In this document: one piece after another, positions 14,744 through 15,843 of the stretch | Position numbering within the stretch: position 1 is the first letter of the stretch | How the letters are laid out: every line of letters begins with the position of its first letter | NCBI GenBank assembly: GCA_034440595.1 | Contig: JAWXCH010000227.1 | Span: 1-15,843 of the forward strand | Source: JAWXCH01 sp034440595 | GTDB taxonomy: Bacteria; Planctomycetota; Planctomycetia; Pirellulales; JALHPA01 | Direction: 5' to 3' | DNA length: 15,843 nucleotides | Notes under the pieces: model-generated | Database searches by the model: none | Told to the model about the DNA's origin: nothing | What the model saw: the letters and a program-made list of their open reading frames with translations, nothing else | Program-made: the position numbers and the translations under genes

Positions 14744-15222
14744 TGCGCGTCTGGCGAAATCCTCGTATTTGGCCGACGCCAGAAGCCCCCATCCCGCGGG
14801 CGAGCCGTCGGGCTGGCCCGCCTGGTCGGTTTTTTGCCCCTCAGAACCGGCGTCGTTGGCATATTCCTCGACTCGGACGCTTCCGTTAGTTTCAGCGTCA
14901 TCGGTCGCACGGCCCCCGAATAACCTGTATACAACCGGAAAAAAGGTGCAGGTTTCTTTGAACTACGCAGAGTCCGTGATTATTATTAAGAGAAGGTATC
15001 GCTCTTCGAGGGGGATGAGTCGAACCCTGGCTCGCTCGTCTGAAATGGGTTCGCAGGAACTGTTTGCTCCGACAGACAACCGTCGCATTCTTATTGGTTC
15101 GCTTCATACCGGCGGCCAATGATGCTGAGGTAGACCGGGTCGTACGGAACTGAAATTTCAACTGGCACTGATTGGCATGTTGTTGGCACTCGCTTAGAGA
15201 TTCGCATCTTTTGGAGAACTTC
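14744..15222. other. 479-base intergenic region
   Basis: No gene is supported here. It holds a hairpin-plus-T-run terminator near 14799-14835 and a 7-base inverted pair CGAACCC (15021-15027) / GGGTTCG (15047-15053). The ribosome binding site of the next gene is at its end (GGAG at 15213-15216). The GC-rich part near 14781-14822 looks like an intergenic repeat but has no second copy in the window. Confidence 0.5.
14799..14835 (+). terminator. Probable intrinsic terminator
   Basis: GGCGAGCC (14799-14806) pairs with GGCCCGCC (14815-14822) with one mismatch around an 8-base loop. Seven bases later a run of six T (14830-14835) follows. It lies 56 bases after the metallopeptidase stop and fits the end of that transcript. 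Confidence 0.5.
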
Positions 15223-15843
15223 ATGGGTATTCGGCAACTTTGCACCTCCGCATTTCGATCGTTGTGGGGATCGTCCGCTCGGCGTCGTCAAGACTCACTG
15301 GAATCCAACTCGGCTTATGTAGCGCGGCGCACATCGCAGAATCTGCAAATCGAACCGCTGGAGTCTCGCCAGTTGTTGGCCACTTTGGCGGGAACGGTTT
15401 TTGCCGACATCAATGGCAACAATACGCAGGATGCTGCCGAAACTTCGCTGGCCGGTATTCTGATTACGCTTAACGGTGTGGATGAGTCGGGTGAGGCCCT
15501 GGCCTCGCGGACGACGGTCACCGGCAGCAACGGTTCCTATCAGTTCGCCGATCTGGTCGCTGGAACGTACACAGTTACGCAAGCTCAGCCAAAGGCCCTG
15601 GTCGATGGCGTGGCGCTCGTTGGCAGCTTTGGCGGTACGTCCGGTCCCAATACGATTTCAAACATCGTTCTCGGCGAGGATGACGCAGCCGTCAATTACA
15701 ATTTCACGGAGAAGGGTTTTGGTCCTTCGTCTGTCTCGATCAACTTGTTTCTCGCCTCGGCTGGCTCCGGTGCGCAGGCGTTGAACAATGCTGTGGCGTC
15801 GGCAGGAAGCTTTGCTCCTTTTGTGACCTCGATTACCAGAGGA
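15223..15843 (+). CDS. Exported surface protein with LExRxLLA signal and SdrD-B-like domain (3' partial)
   Basis: The first 207 residues are seen and the frame runs off the edge. Residues 1-40 are basic. Then LQIEPLESRQLLA at 41-53 gives the LExRxLLA motif found at the N-terminus of many large planctomycete extracellular proteins. A SdrD B-like Ig-type domain follows from about 55 to 175: it starts AGTVFADINGNNTQDAAE, with Asp/Asn residues placed for calcium binding, and continues GSYQFADLVAGTYTVTQ. This domain is usual in adhesive or cell-wall surface proteins. ATG 15223 is firmly placed by GGAG at 15213-15216, spacing 6. The rest probably holds more repeats, perhaps dockerin or cadherin-like domains, but that cannot be seen. 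Confidence 0.85.
   Translation, partial: MGIRQLCTSAFRSLWGSSARRRQDSLESNSAYVARRTSQNLQIEPLESRQLLATLAGTVFADINGNNTQDAAETSLAGILITLNGVDESGEALASRTTVTGSNGSYQFADLVAGTYTVTQAQPKALVDGVALVGSFGGTSGPNTISNIVLGEDDAAVNYNFTEKGFGPSSVSINLFLASAGSGAQALNNAVASAGSFAPFVTSITRG

Noticed and set aside
14610..15122. 170-codon plus-strand frame
   Set aside because: It overlaps the end of the metallopeptidase in another frame and passes through the terminator. Its product is Ser/Arg/Pro-rich without motifs.

Overview
The window is a moderately GC-rich stretch of bacterial chromosome, densely coding, mostly on the + strand. It most likely comes from a planctomycete of the Pirellula/Rhodopirellula kind. The clues are a large-protein N-terminus carrying an LExRxLLA sorting-type signal followed by an SdrD-B-like domain, a HYExAFE-family protein, a zinc-ribbon metallopeptidase, two Gfo/Idh/MocA oxidoreductases, lipid A genes, weak or absent Shine-Dalgarno sites at several starts, and GTG/TTG starts. 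I assigned the lineage from remembered family traits, not from a search. I see no rRNA, tRNA, insertion sequence, phage gene or CRISPR array.

Positions 1-3019 hold the end of an unidentified gene, a Gfo/Idh/MocA oxidoreductase, a protein resembling acyl-carrier-protein phosphodiesterase, and a ketose 3-epimerase-type TIM barrel. Positions 3029-5563 hold scpB (chromosome condensation), a non-coding gap, rpe (ribulose-phosphate 3-epimerase) and a histidine-phosphatase homologue that has lost every expected catalytic residue.

Positions 5774-10633 form an envelope-lipid block: accD (malonyl-CoA supply), an OmpH/Skp-type periplasmic chaperone, lpxC, lpxA, and a second Gfo/Idh/MocA enzyme that may be a GnnA-type UDP-GlcNAc 3-dehydrogenase. 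LpxA acylates UDP-GlcNAc (or its 3-amino analogue made with GnnA), LpxC then deacetylates it, and Skp would assist outer-membrane proteins. Strong hairpins follow ompH and lpxC.

Positions 10658-12942 hold a minus-strand FHA protein, a plus-strand radical SAM protein of the YhcC/TIGR01212 family, and a minus-strand HYExAFE protein with a PD-(D/E)xK-like residue pattern. The convergent gap between the last two carries two copies of one palindrome. Positions 13248-15843 hold a small secreted or membrane protein, a zinc metallopeptidase gene broken by a one-base frameshift, a 479-base gap with a probable terminator, and the start of a large exported surface protein that runs off the window.

The points most worth checking are the pseudo-phosphatase downstream of rpe, the AcpH-like protein, the lpxC-lpxA-gnnA-like linkage, the frameshifted metallopeptidase and the paired palindromes.
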